From: IIICB1 sp035968095
GTDB lineage: Bacteria > Cyanobacteriota > Cyanobacteriia > Cyanobacteriales > SIO1D9
Direction of reading: 5' to 3'
Assembly (NCBI GenBank): GCA_035968095.1
Contig: JAWQFW010000116.1
Location: 1 to 15,678, forward strand
DNA: 15,678 bases
The notes beneath the pieces were generated by a model that did not search any database, was not told where the DNA came from, and saw nothing but the letters and a program-made list of their open reading frames with translations. Positions 7,598 through 14,957 of the stretch are shown here, one piece after another. The stretch's first letter is position 1, and each line of letters begins with the position of its first letter. A program made the translations under genes and the position numbers.

Positions 7598-8617
7598 TTA
7601 CCTACGATATTCGTCACCACAATCACCAATTAACTCAAACAAATTCCGCGATTTTGCTTCGACATTATCTAACTTAGCATAATCTTCTTCATCCAACTCA
7701 AAATTAAACACTTTCAAATTATCTTCAATATGTTGTGCTATTCCTAATCTCGCCCCAACAATTGCCCCAGCTACCGCAGGTTGTTCCAAAACCCATCTAA
7801 CTGCTACATTTGCCATACTAACTGAATATTTATCCGCAATTTCTTTCACTACTGCTAGCAATTCTTGGCATAAATTCCAGCCACCCCAACCATCAACCAT
7901 ATTCTTATATTTCTGCAAACTAGCAGTTTTTAACCCGAAACGTCCTGGTTCTTTTTCTCCTAAATATTTCTCAGTTAATAAACTTCCACACAGTGTCCCA
8001 TAAGCTAATAATTTGATTCCATTTTCTTGACAATAAGCGCTCATTTTCACCAACGGACGACGATCGATTAACGAAAATTGTACCTGATTAGAAACAATTT
8101 TAATTCCGGCTTCGGTAATTATTTGTAAATGTTCAGTATCAAAATTAGTTAAAGCTAAATGTTTTATCTTTCCTTCTTCCTGAAGTTCTGCCATAAATTT
8201 GAGGGCATCTAAATAATTTGGATCTTGATATTCCCACCAATGAAATTGCATTAAATCTAGGCTTTCTACGCCCATTCTTTGGCGCGAAATATCGATATTT
8301 TCTTCTACTAATTTCTTCGTCATTTTCATCGGGCGAGGAACCCATTTTGTGAAAGTTTGAATTTGTCCTAATGCTTCCTCTCCGCGAGTCGCTGCGAGTT
8401 GTCGCCGAAACTCACCAATAAAGTCTTCCGCAGGACCATAATGATCTGCTAAATCCCAAGTTGTCAAGCCTGCATCTAGATAGTCAAACATCTTAGGAAT
8501 TGCTTGCTTGGGATTAATTCTTCCATGTGCGCCCGATACTTGCCACATTCCGTTTAAAAGGCGACAAATGTTTAAATCAGGTGTTAATTGCAGTCGGCTG
8601 GATGCGGGTAAATTCAT
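7598..8617 (-). CDS. Aldo/keto reductase
   Basis: 339-aa NADPH-dependent oxidoreductase with the (beta/alpha)8 barrel of the AKR superfamily, which reduces aldehydes or ketones. Seen: the catalytic tetrad D55 (TTWDLADHYG), Y60, K91 (FTKWVP) and H126 (DLMQFHWWEY), and the cofactor-binding segment near AIVGARLGIAQHIEDNLKVF toward the C-terminus. Length fits the family. The first 20 residues are a short extension before the LLNGMWQVSG strand. Start: ATG 8617 with AGGAAA upstream on its strand. Substrate is unknown; the protein is close in layout to plant and cyanobacterial aldo/keto reductases annotated as general stress oxidoreductases. It is the second of two minus-strand genes before the alpha/beta hydrolase, which may or may not be cotranscribed (109-bp gap). 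Confidence 0.92.
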   Translation of the reverse strand: MNLPASSRLQLTPDLNICRLLNGMWQVSGAHGRINPKQAIPKMFDYLDAGLTTWDLADHYGPAEDFIGEFRRQLAATRGEEALGQIQTFTKWVPRPMKMTKKLVEENIDISRQRMGVESLDLMQFHWWEYQDPNYLDALKFMAELQEEGKIKHLALTNFDTEHLQIITEAGIKIVSNQVQFSLIDRRPLVKMSAYCQENGIKLLAYGTLCGSLLTEKYLGEKEPGRFGLKTASLQKYKNMVDGWGGWNLCQELLAVVKEIADKYSVSMANVAVRWVLEQPAVAGAIVGARLGIAQHIEDNLKVFNFELDEEDYAKLDNVEAKSRNLFELIGDCGDEYRR

Positions 8618-8820
8618 CTCGAATGTTTTTTCCTGTTGGTAGTGAAAGCTTTAGCGCTCTGCTTCAACTAAACTAACATGAAATTAAACATTTTTATCCA
8701 GAAACGTTACTTACTGCGTTTCTACAAGGTGAGATAACTTAATCGAAATAAATTACCCGAATTTTTGCTACAATTAACTTGCAGACAAAAATTATCGGGC
8801 TAAAGCAGTGATTACTAATT

Positions 8821-9141
8821 TTAATTTTCTTCTACTTCTAATTTTGCTACGGTAATTGCTGCAAAAACAAACGCGGCTACAATTGGCATTGGTGAGTTGA
8901 GAAAATAACTAGAAAATACTGCTAAAATTGTCACAATTACTGCTGCAATTGACCAGATTTTTTCCGGTTCGCTGAAGCCTTTTTCTGCTTTAATTGTTCT
9001 CAGGATTTGACTGGGTATTGGTTCTGGCATTACGCCTCCGGGTGGAAATGCCCAGTAAGCATTTTTACTTACTTTGACTAAATCTGTCCAACCATTTTCT
9101 TGACACCATTCTTCTAACCAGCGATCGCAGTAATGCTTCAT
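8821..9141 (-). CDS. Small two-helix membrane protein of unknown function
   Basis: 106 aa; I do not recognise a named family. Seen: a soluble N-terminal part (1-60) rich in tryptophan and charged residues (CDRWLEEWCQENGW, AYWAFPPGGVMPEPIP), then two hydrophobic helices (about 62-81 and 84-100) separated by a short NSPMP turn, and an acidic tail. This predicts a hairpin-anchored protein with its N-terminal domain and tail on the same side of the membrane, probably cytoplasmic. The WAFPPGGVMPEPIP segment looks strongly constrained and would be the best query for homologues. Start: ATG 9141 with AAGAG upstream. A GCGATCGC octamer lies inside the gene at 9121, as in neighbouring resident genes. 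It is flanked by gaps of 203 and 233 bp and is probably monocistronic. Confidence 0.75.
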   Translation of the reverse strand: MKHYCDRWLEEWCQENGWTDLVKVSKNAYWAFPPGGVMPEPIPSQILRTIKAEKGFSEPEKIWSIAAVIVTILAVFSSYFLNSPMPIVAAFVFAAITVAKLEVEEN

Positions 9142-9374
9142 CTCTTGACTTTTTCCGATCTCGACAATTACAATTTGAGAATTTATTTGCTGAATAGTTA
9201 CAAAAGTCTATTCTTCGCAAAATTTAATTAACTTTTTTTATGTTTGGAAAAACATCTTTTCAATACGCTTTCATCGTACCAAGAGATCGGATTTGAGTAT
9301 CACCAAAGATGATAAAATTAACAAAAAAACACAGATAACTTGTTTGTGTTACAATTTGCAAATTATCGCTCAAT

Positions 9375-9842
9375 TTAGCTTTCGAGAGGATCGCAACGAA
9401 TCTCAATGATAAAGCCATCAGGATCGTAGAAATAAATTCCTCTTCCTGTCGGACGAGTAACCGGACCGTGGTCAATAACTATTTCGTTTTGTTGCAAAAC
9501 CTTGACAGCTTCGTCAAACTGATGTGGATTAATATCAAAAGCGAGATGATTAGCGCGAGTAAAAGCTTGTTTAGGATTAGGGTCGGGAGGGTTAAGATCG
9601 GGTTCAGAAAATAAATCGATAACTGTATTATCTGGGGTCACAAAGTTAGCAACTTTGCCTCTTGCGACTAAATCTTTAAGGGTACTGGGAACTTCTTCCC
9701 CAGTCAATTCGTGAAGTCCGAGAATTGTTCCGTAGAAATAACGAGAAGCTTGGATATTTTTAACATTAAAAGCGATGTGGTGAACTTTACGCAGACTACC
9801 AGGTTGAAGAACTGGCTGGTGATGAGTTTGAGTTTGAGTCAT
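9375..9842 (-). CDS. VOC family protein (glyoxalase/dioxygenase superfamily)
   Basis: 155-aa vicinal-oxygen-chelate protein made of two beta-alpha-beta-beta-beta modules. Seen: module 1 begins VHHIAFNVKNIQASRYFYGTILGL (20-43, metal ligand H22), module 2 begins TRANHLAFDINPHQFDEAV (95-113, ligand H99), and the last strand GRGIYFYDPDGFIIEIRC (133-150) ends in ligand E147. These positions match the metal site of glyoxalase-I, fosfomycin-resistance and ring-cleavage proteins. Which reaction it performs cannot be told; no bound-substrate motif is diagnostic. Start: ATG 9842 is chosen because homology begins shortly after it. An in-frame ATG at 9974 would add 44 residues of lysine- and tryptophan-rich sequence unlike this family; that part is more likely 5' UTR. 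Confidence 0.88.
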   Translation of the reverse strand: MTQTQTHHQPVLQPGSLRKVHHIAFNVKNIQASRYFYGTILGLHELTGEEVPSTLKDLVARGKVANFVTPDNTVIDLFSEPDLNPPDPNPKQAFTRANHLAFDINPHQFDEAVKVLQQNEIVIDHGPVTRPTGRGIYFYDPDGFIIEIRCDPLES

Positions 9843-10114
9843 ATTCAGATGGTAAGAGGCGATCGCGATCCTAGCACTAAGTTTATCATCTCCGGCGGTC
9901 AACCACCACCATTTCTCCACAAGCTGAATTTTATTTTTGGCTAGCGAACTCTTAATTTTAAAAGTAATAAACATTTTGCTGTTCCAGGAAAAACTTATTT
10001 ATTTTCGCGAATAATAATTTAACTAAAATTTATTTAAACTCTGACAAAAGATAGACGTTTTTTGTGGCTGTCAACGAGCAAACTAAAAAACGAAAGTAAC
10101 TTCCTTTTGTCCTC

Positions 10115-10924
10115 ATGTCTCCTACAGTCTTAATTACAGGTGCTTCTCAAGGAATTGGTAAAGCCACCGCCCATTTATTCGCCCAAAACGGTTACAATGT
10201 AGTTCTCGTAGCACGTCAGCGCGATCGCTTAGAAGCCGTAGCCCAAGAACTCACTGCACTCGGTCACAACGCTTTAGCAATTCCGACAGATGTCAGCGAC
10301 CTGCTCCAAGTTAAAATATTAGTCGAAAAAGCCATTACCGCTTATCACGCGATCGATGTTTTGGTTAACAATGCCGGAATTTGTCTGAGCGGAGCAATGG
10401 AAAAAACTACCATCGAAGATTGGCAAAAAATTATCAATGTCAATCTTTGGGGATATATTTACACAATTCACTCGCTGCTACCTCACTTTTTAGAGCGCCA
10501 AAGTGGGACAATTATCAATGTTGGTTCTTTTGGTGGGAAAGTGCCTTTACCCGAAATGACAGCTTATTGTACGAGCAAATATGCGATTACTGGTTTAACC
10601 GAAACATTGCGCTTGGAACTAGAACCAAAAGGAATTCATGTTTGTGGTATTCATCCCAGCGTCACCAACACCGACTTTCTCGAACGAGCCATTTTTTCCG
10701 GTGACGAAAATTCTGATGCTAAGGAAAAAAGACAACAAACACAGAAAATCTTGCAAAGTCCTCTCACCAGTAAACCAGAAGCTGTAGCGAAAGAAATCTG
10801 GAACTTAGTCAAGCATCCCCAAGCAGAAGTCATCGTCGGTTCAGCCGTAGTTCCCGCAACCTTGCATCGACTCGCACCCGGTTTAACCAATTGGACAATG
10901 CAACAATTTCTGAGTAAAAAGTAG
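10115..10924 (+). CDS. Short-chain dehydrogenase/reductase (classical SDR)
   Basis: 269-aa NAD(P)-dependent oxidoreductase with a Rossmann fold. Seen: cofactor motif TGASQGIG (8-15), an arginine at the end of the second strand (VLVARQRDRL) that usually favours NADP, NNAG (85-88), and the catalytic set S138, Y151, K155 (SFGG then YCTSK). After the active site, GIHPSVTNTDFL fits the substrate loop. All catalytic parts are present. The substrate is unknown. The product resembles SDRs annotated as ketoacyl reductase-like or general alcohol dehydrogenases. Start: ATG 10115 directly precedes the first strand (TVLITGA), leaving no room for a later one. It is divergent from the VOC gene across a 272-bp gap and is followed by a 714-bp non-coding stretch, so it is probably monocistronic. 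Confidence 0.93.
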   Translation: MSPTVLITGASQGIGKATAHLFAQNGYNVVLVARQRDRLEAVAQELTALGHNALAIPTDVSDLLQVKILVEKAITAYHAIDVLVNNAGICLSGAMEKTTIEDWQKIINVNLWGYIYTIHSLLPHFLERQSGTIINVGSFGGKVPLPEMTAYCTSKYAITGLTETLRLELEPKGIHVCGIHPSVTNTDFLERAIFSGDENSDAKEKRQQTQKILQSPLTSKPEAVAKEIWNLVKHPQAEVIVGSAVVPATLHRLAPGLTNWTMQQFLSKK

Positions 10925-11638
10925 CTATTTTCGAGAGGTGAGAGCGATCGCGTTTCTCTGGCTCCAACTTCCTAACTTTTGTTTACCGCAATTGTAAGTG
11001 AGCAAGATCACAACTCGATCCTCAAACCGTCACAAACTAAAATGCGCTCAATCTGATAATTTTGGTTAGCTCATCTACTCATCCTTAACTAAATTTTTTT
11101 GAACAAAGGTTATCAAAACCTAACACTTGCGCTAAAACTAAATTAAGGGCGAGCAAGATCATCCTACTTTTTTTAAGCTTTGCCAAAAAATACTCGTAAT
11201 TGAAATTGAATCATTAAGTCGTCTAACTAACATCGTTATATTTTCCTTGAAATTAGGCAAAATTTACCTAATTTAGTTAAATCGAGTCAGGTAAATCAGT
11301 TGTTAACTCCTAATTCATCAGGGAGAAATTTGTATTGCTCCCCTTTTTCTTGACCATAAAAATTATGCTAGAATAACTAACTAAATTAGAGAATATCCCC
11401 AAAGATTTGGATTTTGAAGCTGGTGCTTCTCCACCTCTAAAAGGTAACAAAACTCAATCAGTTTCTCTTTAACTTAAAAGTTAAGCATCTGCCACCTAGG
11501 AAGGCTAGCTCAGGTCTTCAACCATTTTCTAACTCAGTAGAAGTGATAAATTGAGTAAAAATAGTACCATGATCAGAAATTGAACTAAACAACACTGCGA
11601 TCAAAAGCCTGAAAAAGAAAAAATCTTCAGCGAGACCT
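10925..11638. other. 714-bp non-coding region with several hairpins
   Basis: No gene I can defend lies here. It contains a GCGATCGC octamer (10944), an 11-bp direct repeat GAGCAAGATCA (11000-11010 and 11151-11161), a terminator-like hairpin (11321-11348), the hairpin GAAGC-TGGT-GCTTC (11416-11429) and the hairpin TTAACT-TAAA-AGTTAA (11469-11484). The last 250 bp may be a long 5' leader of the MBL-fold hydrolase gene, which has no strong ribosome site of its own. The region is AT-rich compared with the flanking genes. No known riboswitch class was recognised. Confidence 0.55.
11321..11348 (+). terminator. Possible rho-independent terminator or attenuator
   Basis: GGGAG (11321-11325) pairs with CTCCC (11338-11342) across a 12-nt loop and is followed by TTTTT within CCCCTTTTTCTT. 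The stem is only five pairs and the loop long, so strength is doubtful. It lies about 400 bp after the SDR gene and 290 bp before the hydrolase gene, so it could end an unannotated short transcript or attenuate a leader. Confidence 0.3.
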
Positions 11639-12520
11639 ATGTCTAGTATGCAAAACTTATTTAAGATCAACTTCTGGGGCGTGAGAGGAAGTATTCCCTG
11701 TCCTGGAGTAGAAACTGTCCGCTACGGAGGAAATACACCTTGCATCGAAATGCAAGTAGGTGAAGAACGTCTCATCTTTGATGGCGGTACTGGGTTACGA
11801 GTCTTAGGACAGTCGCTTCTCTCTCAAGGGAGAATAGAAGCAAGAATGTTTTTTACCCACTCTCACTGGGATCATATTCAAGGCTTTCCCTTTTTTGTTC
11901 CCGCCTTTATTAAAGGAAATTGTTTCCATATTTACGGACCGATCGCCCCCAATGGTGCCAGCATTCAACAACGTCTCCACGACCAAATGCTGCATCCTAA
12001 TTTTCCGGTTCCGTTACGGATTATGCAAGCTGATTTGAAATTTTATGACTTGGAAGTGCGGGAAAAGGTGAAGTTTGGTGAGGTGATTGTTGAGAATGCC
12101 AGACTAAATCATCCTGGGGAAGCTACAGGTTATCGTGTTAATTGGCGAGGACTAGCGGCAGCTTATGTCACTGATACCGAACATTTTCCTGACAAACTTG
12201 ACGAAAATGTGGTTTCCCTAGCGAGAAATGCCGATGTTTTAATTATTGATGCTACCTATACTGATGAAGAATATTATTCGCCCAAATCGAGTAAAGTGGG
12301 TTGGGGACATTCGACCTGGCAAGAAGCCGTGAAAGTAGCTCAAGCAGCAAAGGTGAAAAAATTAGTAATTTTCCACCACGATCCTTTACATAACGATAAT
12401 TTTCTCGATCGCGTCGGCAAAGAAGCGAGATCCGCTTTTCCCAATACAGTCATGGCAAGAGAAGGTGTTTCAATCGAGTTAACTCAACCTTTAGCTGCAT
12501 CTTCACTTCAGCTTGAATAA
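11639..12520 (+). CDS. MBL-fold metallo-hydrolase
   Basis: 293-aa cytoplasmic metallo-beta-lactamase-fold hydrolase. Seen: the family start KINFWGVRGSIPCPG followed by RYGGNTPCIEM, metal motif THSHWDH (H74, H76, D78, H79), then H158 (LNHPGEATGYRV), D179 (YVTDTEH) and H246 (IFHHDPLH). The full two-metal site is therefore present. The FWGVRGSIP start and TGYRV strand put it with RNase Z-like and phosphoribosyl cyclic phosphodiesterase (PhnP)-like enzymes; in bacteria related proteins include regulators of cyclic-nucleotide type. The substrate is not evident. Start: ATG 11639, or ATG 11648 three codons later; no clear ribosome site separates them. A long leader with hairpins precedes it. Confidence 0.9.
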   Translation: MSSMQNLFKINFWGVRGSIPCPGVETVRYGGNTPCIEMQVGEERLIFDGGTGLRVLGQSLLSQGRIEARMFFTHSHWDHIQGFPFFVPAFIKGNCFHIYGPIAPNGASIQQRLHDQMLHPNFPVPLRIMQADLKFYDLEVREKVKFGEVIVENARLNHPGEATGYRVNWRGLAAAYVTDTEHFPDKLDENVVSLARNADVLIIDATYTDEEYYSPKSSKVGWGHSTWQEAVKVAQAAKVKKLVIFHHDPLHNDNFLDRVGKEARSAFPNTVMAREGVSIELTQPLAASSLQLE

Positions 12521-12579
12521 CCATCTGAGGAAGCTAGCTAGCGATAACAAATTCCTCAAAGTATGTCAAAATGTAAAGC

Positions 12580-13554
12580 GTGTTGGTAACATCTTCTCCT
12601 GCCACGGCTTTAACTCCCACTGCTGTTGCTCTCGGCAATTTTGATGGCGTACATCGAGGGCATCGCCAAGTCGTGCAGCCAATTTTATCTCAACCTTCGG
12701 TCACGCCCGTAAAAAGATCACAATTGTCCAAACTGCGCCCCGCAGCTACGGTTCTCACATTTAACCCTCATCCGAAGGAATTTTTCACTGGTCAAAAGCG
12801 AAAACTGCTGACTCCGTTAGCCGAAAAAGTTGCCCAGTTAGAAACTTTGGGTGTCGAACAGCTAATTCTGCTACCTTTCAACCAGCAAATCGCCTCATTA
12901 ACTCCACAGCAATTCGTCGCCGAAATTTTAGTTAAGCAATTACAAGCAACCCTAATTAGTGTGGGAGAAGATTTTCGCTTCGGCAAAAACCGCGCTGGTT
13001 GTACTACGGAATTAATCGCTCTCGCTGCCGAATATGGGATTAAAGCGATCGTCGCACCAATACAAACTTCTGGTAGCGATCGCATTAGCAGTTCCCGCAT
13101 TCGTCAAGCACTCAGCGAAGGGAACATTCCTCAAGCGAACCAACTCCTCGGTCGCGACTATAGTTTAAGCGGTGAGGTAGTCACAGGACAAAAATTGGGC
13201 AGAACTATTGGTTTCCCTACCGCCAACTTAGCAGTACCAGAAGATAAATTTCTGCCCCGACAAGGCGTTTATTGTGTCACAGTAGAGAACTTCAGAAACG
13301 CCAACTCTCCGAGGGAGAAACTTATCGGTGTCATGAACCTCGGCTGTCGTCCCACCGTAGACGGCAAAAATCCCACAATTGAAATCCATTTGTTAGATTG
13401 GTCTGGAGATTTATACGGTCAAAAAATTATCGTTAATTTAAAGCAATTTTTGCGCTCAGAACAAAAATTTCCTTCCCTCGACGCTCTCAAAACACAAATT
13501 GCTACCGACTGCCAAAAAGCGAGAAAATATTTTTCTGAAGCTAAAGCACGATAA
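12580..13554 (+). CDS. ribF: Bifunctional riboflavin kinase / FAD synthetase RibF
   Basis: Makes FMN from riboflavin and ATP, then FAD from FMN and ATP; the essential last steps of flavin synthesis. Seen: N-terminal nucleotidyltransferase domain (about 12-185) with GNFDGVHRGH (19-28) and SRIR near residue 172; C-terminal flavokinase domain (about 186-320) with GRTIGFPTANL (207-217) and GVMNLGCRPTV. 324 aa is the usual length. Start: GTG at 12580; the ALTPTAVALGNFDG stretch beginning a few residues later matches how cyanobacterial RibF proteins start, supporting this codon. The spacing to the next gene, the MoxR ATPase, is short (8-62 bp depending on its start), so the two are probably cotranscribed. 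No FMN riboswitch was recognised upstream. Confidence 0.95.
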   Translation: MLVTSSPATALTPTAVALGNFDGVHRGHRQVVQPILSQPSVTPVKRSQLSKLRPAATVLTFNPHPKEFFTGQKRKLLTPLAEKVAQLETLGVEQLILLPFNQQIASLTPQQFVAEILVKQLQATLISVGEDFRFGKNRAGCTTELIALAAEYGIKAIVAPIQTSGSDRISSSRIRQALSEGNIPQANQLLGRDYSLSGEVVTGQKLGRTIGFPTANLAVPEDKFLPRQGVYCVTVENFRNANSPREKLIGVMNLGCRPTVDGKNPTIEIHLLDWSGDLYGQKIIVNLKQFLRSEQKFPSLDALKTQIATDCQKARKYFSEAKAR

Positions 13555-13616
13555 TTAATTTCGTGAATTTCTCCTTCAAATTTAGCCGATTTCTTGAAAA
13601 AATTCCTAAAAATGCC

Positions 13617-14528
13617 ATGCGAGAAAGAATTGAGCAACTCACAGCCAACCTGAGCCAGACCATCGTCGGCAAAGACGAAGCCATCCGCCTCATTTTAGTT
13701 TCCCTGATCTGTGGAGGTCACGCTTTACTTGAAGACGTTCCCGGAGTAGGGAAAACCCTCCTTGCCAAATCTTTAGCGCGATCGATCAACGGAGAATTTC
13801 GGCGCGTCCAATGTACTCCAGATTTATTGCCCACCGACATTACCGGAACCAATATTTTTAAACAAGGTAGCCAAGAATTTGAATTTTTGCCCGGACCCGT
13901 ATTCGCCAACGTTCTCTTAGTAGACGAAATCAACCGCGCCACACCACGAACCCAATCCGCCTTGCTGGAAGTAATGGAAGAACAACAAGTCACCGTTGAC
14001 GGCGTAGCCAGAGTCGTACCCAAACCATTTTTTGCGATCGCCACCCAAAACCCCATCGAATACCAAGGCACTTTTCCCCTCCCAGAAGCGCAAATGGATC
14101 GCTTCGCACTCTGCTTTTCCCTCGGTTATCCCAGCGAAGCCGAAGAACTGGAAATGCTCCAAAAACAGCAACAAGGAATCAAATTCAACGAACTACAACC
14201 TTGTCTTTCCCTCGAAGACACCCTCGAACTCCAACGCCTTGCTGCTCAAGTAAAAGTCACCACCGAACTGCAACAATATATGCTCAGGTTAGTCCGAGCC
14301 TCACGCGAAGACGACGAAATTACCCTAGGAGTAAGTCCGCGAGGTACAGTTACCTTACAGCGAGCAACTCAGGCGATCGCCTTTCTCGAAGGACGAGATT
14401 ATGCTATTCCTGATGACGTGAAAGAAGTGGCACCCCACGTCCTCACTCATCGTCTAATCCCAGCAGGTGGTCGTCAAGCCAAAACAATCATCAAACGCTT
14501 ACTAAATTCTATTTCCGTGGAAAAGTAG
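13617..14528 (+). CDS. MoxR-family AAA+ ATPase
   Basis: About 303-aa AAA+ chaperone-like ATPase of the MoxR family; members assist maturation of metalloenzymes or von Willebrand factor-type partners. Seen (numbered from ATG 13617): Walker A PGVGKT (42-47), Walker B LLVDEINR (100-107, D103 E104), sensor 1 ATQNP, and the DRF motif (QMDRFALCFSLGYPS), then a C-terminal lid with SPRGTVTLQRA and HRLIP typical of MoxR. Start: ATG 13617 (MRERIEQL) matches the usual family start; GTG at 13563 would prepend 18 residues (FSFKFSRFLEK...) unlike the family. No von Willebrand factor A-domain partner (DUF58-type) follows here; instead a mobile-element remnant lies downstream, so any partner gene is elsewhere or lost. 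Confidence 0.93.
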   Translation: MRERIEQLTANLSQTIVGKDEAIRLILVSLICGGHALLEDVPGVGKTLLAKSLARSINGEFRRVQCTPDLLPTDITGTNIFKQGSQEFEFLPGPVFANVLLVDEINRATPRTQSALLEVMEEQQVTVDGVARVVPKPFFAIATQNPIEYQGTFPLPEAQMDRFALCFSLGYPSEAEELEMLQKQQQGIKFNELQPCLSLEDTLELQRLAAQVKVTTELQQYMLRLVRASREDDEITLGVSPRGTVTLQRATQAIAFLEGRDYAIPDDVKEVAPHVLTHRLIPAGGRQAKTIIKRLLNSISVEK

Positions 14529-14590
14529 TCTCACAGCTTTTTTGACATCCTCACCGCCGTAAACGGACGGTGATTCCTAAACCTCACGAT

Positions 14591-14690
14591 TTAAGTTTCT
14601 GCTTCATCCACATCTGCGTACACTACTAAAAGCTAGTTATGTCCCCGTCTTACGTCATGTCCACAGACTTTCTAACCCAACAAGTCGATT
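14591..14690 (-). pseudogene. Remnant of tnpB C-terminal coding region
   Basis: Minus-strand frame with two internal stops (14672-14674 and 14633-14635) and a final stop at 14591-14593. It keeps coding-like segments (KVCGHDVRRGHN, LLVVYADVDEAET) resembling the variable tail of cyanobacterial TnpB proteins, directly followed by the element's right-end hairpin, as in intact elements. The segment is short and the match is from memory. Confidence 0.35.
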
Positions 14691-14723
14691 CCAGACGCTG
14701 GGGAAACCCCAGCATGGCTCGAC
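14684..14723. repeat. Strong stem-loop in the mobile-element remnant
   Basis: GCTGGGG (14697-14703) and CCCCAGC (14707-14713) form a perfect seven-pair hairpin with loop AAA, enclosed by CCA/TGG and by GTCGA (14684-14688) pairing with TCGAC (14719-14723). The nested arrangement with small internal loops is that of a folded RNA domain and could act on either strand. Confidence 0.65.
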
Positions 14724-14743
14724 TTCATTACAGAGTCCCGATT

Positions 14744-14824
14744 CCGATAGCCCATCGGTACGGTGTCCGAAAAAGACTTTACTTGTTGCTTGGATATTTT
14801 ACTTGTACCAGCGTTTCGGTACAA
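14744..14824. repeat. Two further stem-loops in the mobile-element remnant
   Basis: CCGAT-AGCCC-ATCGG (14744-14758) and TTGTACC ... GGTACAA (14803-14809 with 14818-14824, 8-nt loop) are perfect inverted repeats. Together with the hairpin at 14684-14723 they suggest that this interval encodes or once encoded a structured RNA. Confidence 0.6.
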
Positions 14825-14946
14825 AACCCGCTCTATCCAGTTTTCAAGGTGCTGAGATCGAATAGCCTTTGGGGGAGAGCTTCTCGATATTTCCGATTTT
14901 ACCAGAAACATACCAAGCCGTCCTTAAAGAACGGGGTTTCAGACCC

Positions 14947-14952
14947 AAGGAG
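14947..14952 (+). promoter_or_regulatory. Ribosome binding site of the dihaem cytochrome gene
   Basis: AAGGAG with a 5-nt spacer (TTTCG) before ATG 14958. It is the best ribosome site in the window and lies immediately at the right border of the mobile-element remnant. Confidence 0.8.
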
Positions 14953-14957
14953 TTTCG

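Larger units (their letters stand above)
14543..14950 (-). mobile_element. Decayed IS200/IS605-like (tnpB-type) element, no intact ORF
   Basis: The left end, read on the minus strand, is CACCGTC-CGTTTAC-GGCGGTG followed by AGGATGTCA (14543-14572), the form of the right ends of cyanobacterial tnpB elements as I recall them. The stem has a pair that works as G-U only in minus-strand RNA. Upstream on the minus strand, one frame reads GIDLLG-stop-KVCGHDVRRGHN-stop-LLVVYADVDEAET-stop (14591-14690), which looks like a broken TnpB C-terminal tail. The other end (14919-14935) holds the hairpin CCGTTCT-TTA-AGGACGG on the minus strand, again using a G-U pair. Several perfect stems lie between. No RuvC core or tnpA is present, so it is non-autonomous or dead. 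The family assignment rests on remembered end patterns and needs a database match. Confidence 0.5.

Noticed and set aside
9843..9974. N-terminal extension of the VOC protein
   Set aside because: The 44 extra residues are lysine- and tryptophan-rich and unlike the family, and an ATG lies just before the domain at 9842.
13563..13616. GTG start of the MoxR ATPase at 13563
   Set aside because: The extra 18 residues do not resemble the family, whose members begin with the MREKIQQL-like segment found at 13617.
13717..14174. Minus-strand open frames opposite the MoxR gene
   Set aside because: They are mirror images of a strongly conserved coding region, lack motifs, and have no ribosome sites.
14684..14830. 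HEARO (IscB-associated omega RNA)
   Set aside because: The stem density fits, but no IscB gene is present, I could not match the consensus from memory, and the end hairpin and broken tail point to tnpB. Left open as a check with cmscan.
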